From the NCBI GenBank assembly GCA_023441905.1, contig JAEZNC010000186.1:1-15000 (forward strand): a DNA stretch of 15,000 nucleotides, read 5' to 3'. Below the pieces are notes generated by a model. That model was not told the origin of the DNA, did no database searches, and was given only the letters and a program-made list of their open reading frames with translations. Below are positions 6,005-12,592 of the stretch, piece by piece (the first letter of the stretch is position 1; each line of letters begins with the position of its first letter). The stretch is from Bacillota bacterium (GTDB lineage Bacteria > Bacillota > Clostridia > Christensenellales > SZUA-584). Both the position numbers and the translations under genes were made by a program.

Positions 6005-7279
6005 ATGACGAATTTGACACAAACGACGAAACCCGGAAAACGGCTGCAGATTACGGGCGGAAGCCCGCTTTTCGGCCAGTGCGACATCAGCACATCCAAA
6101 AACGCCGTGCTGCCGATACTCGCGGCATCGCTGCTGACCGCGGAGCCTGTGACCATCCGCAAAATACCCGACATCAGCGATGTGCGAAACATGTTTACCC
6201 TTTTGCGGGCTTTTGGCGCCCGTGTGAGCGTCACGGACGATACTGCCACCATCACGACCCGTTCCATCAAAACCACCTCACCCGCCGCCAATATCATGGA
6301 GCGCCTGCGTGCATCGATTTTATTCATGGGGCCGATGCTCGCGCGCGAGGGCAGTGTGACGCTGCCGCTTCCGGGCGGATGCCGTATCGGCAGCCGTCCC
6401 ATTGATATTCACATACAGGGCTTTCGCGCACTGGGCGCAAAATCCGTTACGGTTAACGGGCACGTGCATGCATGGGGCCATCCGCTGCGCGGCGCGGAAG
6501 TTGATTTGAGCTTTCCGTCCGTCGGTGCCACGGAGAACCTTATTATGGCGGCGGTACTCGCAGAAGGCACCACCGTGATTCACGGGGCCGCCGTCGAGCC
6601 GGAAGTGACCGACCTGATCCACTTTTTGAGCACCATGGGCGCTCAAATTGAGCCGCATACCAACCGCGTCGTCATTCACGGCGTTGAATCGCTGTCGGGT
6701 ACGGACTATACGCCCATTGCCGACCGGATTGAAACCGGCACACTGATGCTGGCAGCCGCTGTGACGGGCGGCGAAATCAGCCTGCATCGCGCAAGCGCAG
6801 CCCATTTAAAGCCCATCTGTAACAAACTGATTGAGGCGGGAGCCGAAATATTTCCATTTGAAAGCGGTCTTACAATTCGCGGACGCGGTGCACATCCGAT
6901 GGACATCGTCTCGTCGCCGTATCCGGGATTCCCGACTGACATGCAGGCGCCGTTTATGGCAGCCTGCTGCTTTGCCGTCGGCCGCAGCAGCGTCAACGAA
7001 ACGATATTCGAAAACCGCTTTTTGCATGTGGATCAGCTTAAAAAAATGGGCGCCGATATCTCCGTCAGCGGTGCGACAGCTTACATCAACGGGTTGGGCC
7101 GACTTTACGGCGCGGAAGTGACCGCAACGGATTTACGGGCGGCCGCGGCACTTTGTATCGCGGGGCTGTGTGCAAAAGGCGATACGATCATCAACGATAT
7201 TTACCATCTCGACAGAGGCTATGAATATTTTGAAAACAAACTCTGCCGTCTGGGTGCCCGTATCGTACGCTTGTCATAA
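6005..7279 (+). CDS. murA: UDP-N-acetylglucosamine 1-carboxyvinyltransferase (MurA)
   Basis: First committed cytoplasmic enzyme of peptidoglycan synthesis; transfers enolpyruvate from PEP to UDP-GlcNAc. The length of 424 residues is normal. Visible active-site landmarks are SKNAVLP (K32, N33), the PEP-binding PGGCRIGSRPIDIH with the catalytic cysteine C126 (the fosfomycin target in this family), PTDMQAPFM with D312 (the catalytic aspartate), TDLRAAAAL, and DRGYEYFENKL with R404. The residue after the catalytic cysteine is R, where many MurA proteins have A; the rest of the loop is standard. The start ATG 6005 has only a moderate AGGGAA site. Because spoIID follows after 64 bases with no terminator, this is probably the MurA paralogue placed next to spoIID in many spore formers. 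Whether a second murA exists cannot be seen. Confidence 0.96.
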   Translation: MTNLTQTTKPGKRLQITGGSPLFGQCDISTSKNAVLPILAASLLTAEPVTIRKIPDISDVRNMFTLLRAFGARVSVTDDTATITTRSIKTTSPAANIMERLRASILFMGPMLAREGSVTLPLPGGCRIGSRPIDIHIQGFRALGAKSVTVNGHVHAWGHPLRGAEVDLSFPSVGATENLIMAAVLAEGTTVIHGAAVEPEVTDLIHFLSTMGAQIEPHTNRVVIHGVESLSGTDYTPIADRIETGTLMLAAAVTGGEISLHRASAAHLKPICNKLIEAGAEIFPFESGLTIRGRGAHPMDIVSSPYPGFPTDMQAPFMAACCFAVGRSSVNETIFENRFLHVDQLKKMGADISVSGATAYINGLGRLYGAEVTATDLRAAAALCIAGLCAKGDTIINDIYHLDRGYEYFENKLCRLGARIVRLS

Positions 7280-7301
7280 TCGAAGCCAAGCCGCATACAC
7301 T
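7273..7301 (+). promoter_or_regulatory. Candidate sigma-E promoter of spoIID
   Basis: GTCATAAT (7273-7280) is followed after 13 bases by CATACACT (7294-7301). The latter matches the sigma-E -10 consensus CATACANT exactly, and the former differs from a strong sigma-E -35 (GTCATATT) at one base. spoIID is a mother-cell sigma-E gene in B. subtilis, so the position fits. The -35 box contains the murA stop codon. Confidence 0.65.
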
Positions 7302-7343
7302 GCTTTATATGAGAGGAAAGTCCAAACAAAGGAGTGTGTGCAT

Positions 7344-8336
7344 GTGTTCAGAAGAGGGCGCGGCCTGAGCCGCGAAGGCGCCCTGATCATTGCGATTATT
7401 GTCTTCATACTGATTGCTGTCGTGCTTCCGGCGCTGACCGTTAAAAAGAGCCCGGCCCCCGCCCCAGGCAACTCGGTTCCCGATATCGAATTCAGTATTT
7501 CCAAGCTGCCCGAATCCGACGACATTACGGTTTGGATTGACGGCAGTCTTAAACAAATGCCGATGGAGGAATACCTCGTCGGTGTTGTGGCCGCAGAGAT
7601 GCCCGCCTCGTATGAAATGGAAGCACTTAAAGCGCAGGCGGTAGCGGCGCGCACTTATACACAGTATAAAAAAGACCACGGTGGCTGCTCAGCGCACGCA
7701 GGTGCGGATATCTGCTGCGAAAGCAGCCATTGCCAAGCCTACCTGACACCCGAAGAAATGGCTGAGAACTGGGGCAGCGATGCTTCCGTCTACACGCAGA
7801 AAATTGTGAGTGCCGTCAACGAAACTGCCGGAGAAATGATCTATTACGACGGCCAGGAGATTCAGGTGTTCTTCCACGCTTCATCAGGCGGACGGACGGA
7901 AAACAGTGAAAATGTTTACGGGAAGGCGCTGCCTTACCTTGTGAGCGTTGACAGCGAAGGAGAAGAATCATCCTCTCATTATTACGGCAAAGTCACCGTA
8001 ACCCGCGATCAGTTTATCAGCAAAATGACGGCCTTCTCGCCCAGCATTCGCATCGGTTCGGGTGCACTTATCGGGAACATCACGCGCTTTGACAGCGGGC
8101 GTGTGCAAAGCATTGACGTTGGAAACGAAACGTTTACCGGACGTGAAATACGCGAAATATTCGGGCTCAATTCCGCGAACTTTACCGTTAAAGAGGATAG
8201 TGATGTGACATTCACAACAATCGGCTTTGGGCACGGCGTCGGCATGAGCCAGACGGGAGCCAACGCGCTGGCCAAAAAGGGAGCCGATTATCTCGATATT
8301 TTGACACACTATTTCACGGGTGTCACTGTGAAATAA
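7344..8336 (+). CDS. spoIID: Stage II sporulation protein D (SpoIID), peptidoglycan lytic enzyme
   Basis: Membrane-anchored lytic transglycosylase that, with SpoIIM and SpoIIP in known systems, thins septal peptidoglycan during engulfment. With the GTG 7344 start it is 330 residues: a short basic head, one membrane segment (about 13-31), then the SpoIID domain. Family features are the MPMEEYLVGVVAAEMPASYEMEALKAQAVAARTY stretch (presented here in overlapping parts: MEEYLVGVVAAEMPA with catalytic E85, then ALKAQAVAARTY), cysteines C115, C124, C125 and C130 in the region that binds zinc in clostridial SpoIID, and HGVGMSQTGANALA at 297-310. The open frame extends back into murA, but AAAGGAG at 7328-7334 is 9 bases before GTG 7344, which also gives the normal N-terminus. 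Expressed probably from the sigma-E-like promoter just upstream. Confidence 0.93.
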   Translation: MFRRGRGLSREGALIIAIIVFILIAVVLPALTVKKSPAPAPGNSVPDIEFSISKLPESDDITVWIDGSLKQMPMEEYLVGVVAAEMPASYEMEALKAQAVAARTYTQYKKDHGGCSAHAGADICCESSHCQAYLTPEEMAENWGSDASVYTQKIVSAVNETAGEMIYYDGQEIQVFFHASSGGRTENSENVYGKALPYLVSVDSEGEESSSHYYGKVTVTRDQFISKMTAFSPSIRIGSGALIGNITRFDSGRVQSIDVGNETFTGREIREIFGLNSANFTVKEDSDVTFTTIGFGHGVGMSQTGANALAKKGADYLDILTHYFTGVTVK

Positions 8337-8359
8337 ATAGACGTTCATCGTTCCTGTGC

Positions 8360-8399
8360 ATACAGAGTCACAGCATTTTTTTAGGCTCTGTATTTTTTT
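8360..8399 (+). terminator. Intrinsic terminator of spoIID
   Basis: An 8-bp stem, ATACAGAG (8360-8367) with CTCTGTAT (8386-8393), has an 18-base loop and a run of seven Ts. The loop is long, so it may be leaky. Its 3' arm overlaps the candidate promoter of the next gene. Confidence 0.7.
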
Positions 8400-8418
8400 A
8401 CGCAATTATGGGAAAGAT
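8390..8418 (+). promoter_or_regulatory. Candidate forespore (sigma-F/G type) promoter
   Basis: GTATT (8390-8394), 15 bases, then GGGAAAGAT (8410-8418). This compares with the sigma-F pattern GYATA, about 15 bases, GGNNANANT, with one mismatch in each box. It lies 22 bases before the ATG of the SpoIIQ-like gene, which is sigma-F dependent in B. subtilis. The match is suggestive only. Confidence 0.42.
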
Positions 8419-8440
8419 GAAAGCGTGGAGGTGTGAAATT

Positions 8441-9163
8441 ATGAATTTTAAAAGCATCAAAGATAAGGTTTCCAGCAAGATTAACAAACAATCCGTCAAA
8501 ACATTTTTTCAGAAGCAGGGATTATATGTCCTAATATTTTTATGCGTGGTCGCCGCCGGCATCACGGCGCTTGTGGCATGGCCGCGCCCCAACGATAGCA
8601 TTCCCGAAGACTCGGGCACCGATGTCTCATTGATTGACGTTCCCTCTCTGGACGAGGAAATGGCAAACGCCAGCCAAACACCCGCTCCGACCATGTCGCC
8701 AACCCCCGCGCCGTCTCCCACGCCCAAGCCGTCTGCCAAAGACAACAGCAACGGGAGCGGCTCGATTTCACTTAAAAAGCCTGTCGACGGCAAGATCGTC
8801 AACTCTTTCTCAGGCGATGAGCTCGTGTTTTTCGCATCGCTTAATATCTGGGCCACACACAACGGCGTCGATATTCAGGCGGAAAAAGACACGCCCGTTG
8901 TCGCGGCGCTGTCCGGAACGGTGCAGGATGTTTATGCGGATGAATCAAACGGCGGTGTGATCGTCGTTTCCAACTCCGATAAGGTCTCCACCGTATATTC
9001 CGGTCTCGGAGAAATGAGCGTCAACAAAGGTGATAAAGTCAATGCGGGGCAGCAAATCGGCAAAATCGGCGAAATGCCCAAAGAGCTTGACCTCTCATAC
9101 CATTTGCATTTCGAATACATTGTGAACGGTAATTACAAAGATCCGGCCAAGTACTTTGGCTAA
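8441..9163 (+). CDS. spoIIQ: SpoIIQ-like membrane-anchored M23 (LytM) protein
   Basis: A 240-residue single-pass protein: cytoplasmic head (1-27), membrane helix (about 28-47), a polar and then Pro/Thr/Ser-rich stretch (about 79-99), and a C-terminal LytM/M23 domain (about 108-240). The zinc-ligand set appears complete: H140 and D144 in THNGVDI, and H221/H223 in HLHFEY. Unlike B. subtilis SpoIIQ, which lacks part of this set, it could therefore be an active endopeptidase, as in clostridial SpoIIQ. Size, topology and position directly after spoIID fit SpoIIQ, the forespore half of the SpoIIQ-SpoIIIAH engulfment channel; spoIIIAH is not in the window. ATG 8441 is chosen for GGAGGTG at 8427-8433. 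The alternative is a non-sporulation M23 peptidase. Confidence 0.85.
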   Translation: MNFKSIKDKVSSKINKQSVKTFFQKQGLYVLIFLCVVAAGITALVAWPRPNDSIPEDSGTDVSLIDVPSLDEEMANASQTPAPTMSPTPAPSPTPKPSAKDNSNGSGSISLKKPVDGKIVNSFSGDELVFFASLNIWATHNGVDIQAEKDTPVVAALSGTVQDVYADESNGGVIVVSNSDKVSTVYSGLGEMSVNKGDKVNAGQQIGKIGEMPKELDLSYHLHFEYIVNGNYKDPAKYFG

Positions 9164-9177
9164 AACATGATCGCAGC

Positions 9178-9209
9178 ACCCCATTCAATATCGTGAATGG
9201 GGTCTTTTA
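9178..9209 (+). terminator. Intrinsic terminator after the SpoIIQ-like gene
   Basis: A 10-bp stem, ACCCCATTCA (9178-9187) with TGAATGGGGT (9194-9203), a 6-base loop and CTTTTATT. It lies 14 bases after the stop codon. Confidence 0.88.
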
Positions 9210-9247
9210 TTATTAACAAATTATTTTCTCATAAAAGCTTTCGTATA

Positions 9248-9256
9248 TGGTATAAT
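9248..9256 (+). promoter_or_regulatory. Extended -10 sigma-A promoter of the lipoprotein gene
   Basis: TGGTATAAT at 9248-9256 is a perfect -10 hexamer with the TGN extension. No good -35 is seen, which is normal for extended -10 promoters. The expected start near 9263 leaves a leader of about 20 bases that includes GGAGG. Confidence 0.65.
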
Positions 9257-9284
9257 GTGTGAGTTACTTTTTCGGAGGTTTTTT

Positions 9285-10265
9285 ATGAAGAAGCTTCTCA
9301 CGTTATTGCTTTGTCTGTTACTGATATTATCGTTCTGTGCGTGCCAGAGCGGGTTACAGGTCACTGTGGCCCCCAGTTCGACGTCATCAGCAACACCCGA
9401 GCCGACGCCCGAGCCGACGCCCGAGCCGACGCCCGAGCCAACACCTGAGCCGACACCTGAGCCCACGCCAGATCCGTATTTCACAGCCGAGGAAGAAGTC
9501 ACCGCAGACGCAGACGGCGGTCATTGGCTTTACCGTTCCCCTTCGCTTTATGTGGATATCAACCGCATCACAGATGAGGAAAATGTTACCACCTGTTACG
9601 TGGCAGAGGTTCGTCTGAAGGATGGCGAAACAGAACGCGGCGGCTTATCCGTTCCGGGCAAGCCGAATGCCAAGAATATCGGTGTGTATGAAATCGCTCA
9701 GACTTATAAGGCCGTTGTCGCAGTGAACGGTGACTTTTTAAAAGACCACCCGGAGGACCCCAAAGGTGTGATCATCCGTGACGGTATTGTTTGCGTGGAT
9801 GATGACAAGCAAGATACGCTGGCTTTTATGCCGAACGGCACAATGACAATTTTCAGGCCGGGAGAAATCACGGCGGATGAGCTGGTGGCTCAGGGTGTGA
9901 AGAACTCATACTCATTCGGGCCCACGCTGATCAACAACGGCGTTATTGAGGAGGGCCTTGAAAAGGGCCATATATCCAATAAAAACCCGCGTACGGCCGT
10001 CGGCATGATTGAACCTAATCATTTCCTGCTCGTTGTTGTGGACGGACGGCAATCCGGATACAGCAAAGGGATGACATTCGTGGAGCTCGCTGACCTTTTC
10101 GCATCCTATCAATGTCAGGTGGCTTATAACTTAGACGGTGGCAAATCGGCTGCCATGAGCTTTATGGGTGAAAACATCAGCCTATACGGCGGTTCGACAA
10201 CAGGCCAGCGCCCCGTACCCGATACGCTGATGTTTGGAGAATCGGATCTGGTTACTAAAGAATAA
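9285..10265 (+). CDS. Lipoprotein with phosphodiester glycosidase (NAGPA-type) domain
   Basis: A 326-residue exported lipoprotein. It has a signal peptide with lipobox-like FCAC (modified cysteine C20) and a Ser/Thr-rich region, then a stalk of exactly six PEPT repeats (residues about 38-61). From about residue 80 follows a domain of the phosphodiester glycosidase family (PF09992, named for human NAGPA). Family landmarks are AVNGDF (146-151), PRTAVGM (235-241), VVVDGRQ and YNLDGGKSAAM (281-291), the conserved DGG at the active site. Bacterial members occur at the cell surface and are thought to act on sugar phosphodiesters or wall polymers; the substrate here is unknown. ATG 9285 has GGAGG 6 bases upstream; an earlier ATG at 9255 overlaps the promoter and is rejected. 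It is transcribed separately from the sporulation block. Confidence 0.9.
   Translation: MKKLLTLLLCLLLILSFCACQSGLQVTVAPSSTSSATPEPTPEPTPEPTPEPTPEPTPEPTPDPYFTAEEEVTADADGGHWLYRSPSLYVDINRITDEENVTTCYVAEVRLKDGETERGGLSVPGKPNAKNIGVYEIAQTYKAVVAVNGDFLKDHPEDPKGVIIRDGIVCVDDDKQDTLAFMPNGTMTIFRPGEITADELVAQGVKNSYSFGPTLINNGVIEEGLEKGHISNKNPRTAVGMIEPNHFLLVVVDGRQSGYSKGMTFVELADLFASYQCQVAYNLDGGKSAAMSFMGENISLYGGSTTGQRPVPDTLMFGESDLVTKE
9396..9467 (+). repeat. Six 12-bp tandem repeats encoding PEPT
   Basis: Six in-frame copies of a 12-base unit; the first units are CCCGAGCCGACG and later ones carry synonymous changes (CCA, ACA, CCT). It encodes the proline-rich stalk between lipid anchor and enzyme domain. The near-identical early copies make length change by slippage likely. 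Confidence 0.9.
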
Positions 10266-10289
10266 TCGTATCGTCAAATTATAAATGTT

Positions 10290-10315
10290 CCCCCGGTCAC
10301 ACCGGGGGATTTTTT
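10290..10315 (+). terminator. Intrinsic terminator of the phosphodiester glycosidase gene
   Basis: An 8-bp stem, CCCCCGGT (10290-10297) with ACCGGGGG (10301-10308), a 3-base loop, an A, then six Ts. Confidence 0.9.
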
Positions 10316-10535
10316 ATAGACGGGCAAAGCCTTATAATCTTGTGATTCGTTTCACCTTATTTTTATATGCAAACGTATTTTACAATAGCGAAAGCCTTTT
10401 GAACCTACGGCATTACAGGATAAATGGCCTTATAACATTTAAAATCAGTGCTCCTGTGGAAGCCTTCTCCTCGAGGAGAATCCTTACAAAAGCGTATTCG
10501 TTAAAGAACAGGTTTTAGATATTTTTTGATAAAAG
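10316..10535. other. A+T-rich intergenic stretch without a credible gene
   Basis: Gene-free between the terminators at 10290-10315 and 10536-10559. A plus-strand open frame at 10285-10518 starts inside the terminator, lacks a ribosome site and resembles no protein. The one clear structure is a perfect 16-base palindrome, TTCTCCTCGAGGAGAA, at 10465-10480. Base composition is more A+T-rich than the flanking genes. Confidence 0.5.
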
Positions 10536-10562
10536 AATGGCTGCCGTTTGGCAGCCATTTTT
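10536..10562. terminator. Bidirectional terminator hairpin
   Basis: A 10-bp stem, AATGGCTGCC (10536-10545) with GGCAGCCATT (10550-10559), and a GTTT loop. On the plus strand Ts run to 10562; on the minus strand CTTTTATC follows. It most clearly ends the minus-strand serS/membrane-protein transcript, whose last stop codon is at 10569. Confidence 0.8.
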
Positions 10563-10568
10563 GTATGC

Positions 10569-10982
10569 TTATTGACCTTGTGATTCTTCGAGTATCGGGT
10601 TGGACGGTGCCTCGAAAATGGAGCTTAAATCATCGCTTTCCTCCGGCGGTGTGGTTGGTACGGGCGTTGCGGACGGCGTCGGTGCCGGCGTGGCCGACGG
10701 TGTGGCTTCGGGCTCCGCCGTCTCGGATGCGGCTGGCACGGTATCAATTGCCGCGGCCGGTTTGGGCTGAGTGATCAGCAGCACGCCCACCACAATAAAG
10801 CCAATAACGAGCAATGACCCCACTGTAATCAATGCAGCCAGCAGCCCCTTGGGAATCCCGCGGTTCTTTTTGTATTGGACCTCATCAAAAGTGACGCGCG
10901 GACGTACGTTGACTGTGATGCTCGACGGTGCCTTTTTTGAGTTCAAAATCTCTGTGCTTCCATAGTCTTTTCTTTCTTCCAT
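10569..10982 (-). CDS. Single-pass membrane protein with Pro/Thr-rich extracellular tail, unknown function
   Basis: A 137-residue protein with no recognised domain. A polar N-terminal region (1-45, with a basic KKNRGIPKG just before the membrane) is followed by one strong membrane helix (about 46-70). A low-complexity tail rich in Pro, Thr, Ala and Glu follows (SATPAPTPSATPVPTTPP), and the protein ends acidic. By the positive-inside rule the tail is outside the cell. The start ATG 10982 has GGAGG 7 bases upstream. It lies 53 bases downstream of serS on the same strand, so it can share that transcript. The gap contains an AAAAGTG/CACTTTT stem with a T6 run that might attenuate expression. The Pro-rich tail resembles the linkers of the genes at 8441 and 9285, but there is no catalytic domain. 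Confidence 0.75.
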   Translation of the reverse strand: MEERKDYGSTEILNSKKAPSSITVNVRPRVTFDEVQYKKNRGIPKGLLAALITVGSLLVIGFIVVGVLLITQPKPAAAIDTVPAASETAEPEATPSATPAPTPSATPVPTTPPEESDDLSSIFEAPSNPILEESQGQ

Positions 10983-11035
10983 CTAAAACCTCCAAAAAAG
11001 TGTATAAGAATAACGGGTTCCTTCCAATACCACTT

Positions 11036-12295
11036 TTAAATAATCACATCTGTCTTCATATAGCTTTTTAACGCCTCGGGCACTTCCACACTGCCATCGG
11101 CACGCTGATAGTTTTCAAGTATCGCCGCCACGGTTCGGCCGATGGCCACACCGCTGCCGTTCAGCGTATGCACAAATGCGTTCTTCTTGTCGTCAGCCCG
11201 GTAACGTATTCCTGCACGCCTCGCCTGAAAATCCACAAAATTCGAGCAGGACGATATCTCGACATAGCGGTTATAACTGGGCATCCAGACTTCCAGATCG
11301 TAAGTTTTCGCCGATGAAAACCCAAGGTCTCCCGTGCAAAGCTGAACCACGCGGTACGGCAGCCCCAGCTTTTGGAGCACCTTCTCAGCGTCCTGCACGA
11401 GGCTTTGCAGCTCATTCTCCGAATCTTCCGGCCGGACAAACTTCACAAGCTCCACCTTGTTGAACTGGTGAACGCGAATCAGTCCGCGTGTATCTCGGCC
11501 TGCGCTGCCCGCTTCGGCACGGAAGCATGCGCTGTAAGCGGTGTGATAAACCGGCAGCGTCTCCATGATACTCTCACGGTACATGTTGGTGACCGGCACC
11601 TCAGCCGTGGGGATCAGAAAATACTCGGTGTTATTCACACTGAACGCGTCTTCTTCAAACTTCGGCAGCTGGCCCGTTCCCTGCATCGAGCTGCGGTGCA
11701 CCATAAACGGCGGAAAAACTTCGGTATATGGGCCGTCCAGCGTGTGCGTATCGATCATGAAGCTGATCAGGCTGCGCTCCAGACGGCTCCCCAGACCTTT
11801 GTAGAACACGAAACGCGCACCCGTCACCTTGGCTGCCGTTTCAAAATCGAGTATTCCGAGCGATGTTCCGATATCCCAGTGCGCCTGAGGCTCAAATTCA
11901 AACCGTCGCGGCTCACCCCATCGCCTGATTTCCACATTGTCCGCATCACTCTGCCCCACAGGAACGTCGGGCAGCGGCTCATTGGGCGTTGACATCAGTA
12001 TATCGTTTATTTTGGCATCGATGGCGGCAAGATCCGCATCGATGGCTTTGATATCCTCCGCAACCTGTTTCATTTCAGCAAACAGCGCCTCCACGTCTTC
12101 TCCCGCTTTTTTCTTAAGCGGCACCTGCCTGGAGACTTCGTTGCGCTGCGCTTTTAAGCTTTCGGTTTTCACAATCAACGCACGACGCTGCTCATCGAGC
12201 TCGGCGACCTGCTCCACCACGCCTGTCACTCCGCGTTTTTTCAAATTCGCAGCGACGTCTTCGGGTATTGTCCTTATCCTTTTGATGTCCAGCAT
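11036..12295 (-). CDS. serS: Seryl-tRNA synthetase
   Basis: Class II aminoacyl-tRNA synthetase charging tRNA-Ser. The length of 419 residues is typical. Residues about 1-105 form the antiparallel coiled-coil arm that grips the long variable arm of tRNA-Ser (heptad-rich VEQVAELDEQRRALIV onward). The catalytic core follows with motif 2 (FRAEAGSAGRDTRGLIR, about 258-274, then HQFNKVE) and motif 3 (GSGVAIGRTVAAILEN, 380-395). Start ATG 12295 is preceded by AGAGGT. Its own promoter is 12333-12361 and the leader is only about 30 bases, too short for a T-box. Confidence 0.97.
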   Translation of the reverse strand: MLDIKRIRTIPEDVAANLKKRGVTGVVEQVAELDEQRRALIVKTESLKAQRNEVSRQVPLKKKAGEDVEALFAEMKQVAEDIKAIDADLAAIDAKINDILMSTPNEPLPDVPVGQSDADNVEIRRWGEPRRFEFEPQAHWDIGTSLGILDFETAAKVTGARFVFYKGLGSRLERSLISFMIDTHTLDGPYTEVFPPFMVHRSSMQGTGQLPKFEEDAFSVNNTEYFLIPTAEVPVTNMYRESIMETLPVYHTAYSACFRAEAGSAGRDTRGLIRVHQFNKVELVKFVRPEDSENELQSLVQDAEKVLQKLGLPYRVVQLCTGDLGFSSAKTYDLEVWMPSYNRYVEISSCSNFVDFQARRAGIRYRADDKKNAFVHTLNGSGVAIGRTVAAILENYQRADGSVEVPEALKSYMKTDVII

Positions 12296-12332
12296 AACTA
12301 CCTCTTATATTTCAAATCAAAATCTAATCCGT

Positions 12333-12361
12333 ATTATCTCACAAAACAGACGGCGGGACAA
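12333..12361 (-). promoter_or_regulatory. Sigma-A promoter of serS
   Basis: Minus strand TTGTCC (12361-12356), 17 bases, GATAAT (12338-12333), with TGA directly before the -10 as an extended element. The predicted start is near 12326, about 30 bases before the ATG. Confidence 0.65.
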
Positions 12362-12524
12362 TATTAGGACATGTTTTTTTACAAATACAGGCGATAAAAG
12401 TGAGATTCCGCAGCATCGCACATACGTATCAGATAAATGCAATGATCCCGATCCTGCTGCCAGAAATGTCAGCCGCTTTTCTGTTTCGTTTATGTTTCGT
12501 TATTTCACTCTTGCAGCATGCCGA
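12362..12524. other. Non-coding spacer between argS terminator and serS promoter
   Basis: No gene, T-box or tRNA is visible on either strand. The only structure noted is a direct repeat of TGTTTCGTT at 12482-12490 and 12493-12501, spaced 11 bases apart (one helical turn). It is upstream of the serS promoter by more than 100 bases, so a regulatory role is uncertain. Confidence 0.4.
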
Positions 12525-12557
12525 ATGAAAACGGCTGACCGCTCATCCGATCAGCCG
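12525..12557 (-). terminator. Intrinsic terminator of argS
   Basis: On the minus strand CGGCTGA (12557-12551) pairs with TCAGCCG (12538-12532) around a 12-base loop, followed by TTTTCATT. It lies 35 bases after the argS stop and separates argS from serS. Confidence 0.75.
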
Positions 12558-12592
12558 ATGTTTGTGTTAATATTTTTGCTCGGGAATCGCGC

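Noticed and set aside
7170..7343. N-terminal extension of spoIID into murA
   Set aside because: Overlaps murA in another frame; the strong AAAGGAG site and normal SpoIID N-terminus support GTG 7344.
9396..9467. Regular short repeats considered as a CRISPR-like array
   Set aside because: Units are 12 bp, contiguous, in frame and coding; there are no spacers.
9221..9502. Minus-strand frame with a (GVGS) repeat
   Set aside because: It is the antisense reading of the PEPT-coding repeats.
10285..10518. 77-codon plus-strand frame after the phosphodiester glycosidase gene
   Set aside because: Begins inside a terminator, has no ribosome site and no recognisable features.
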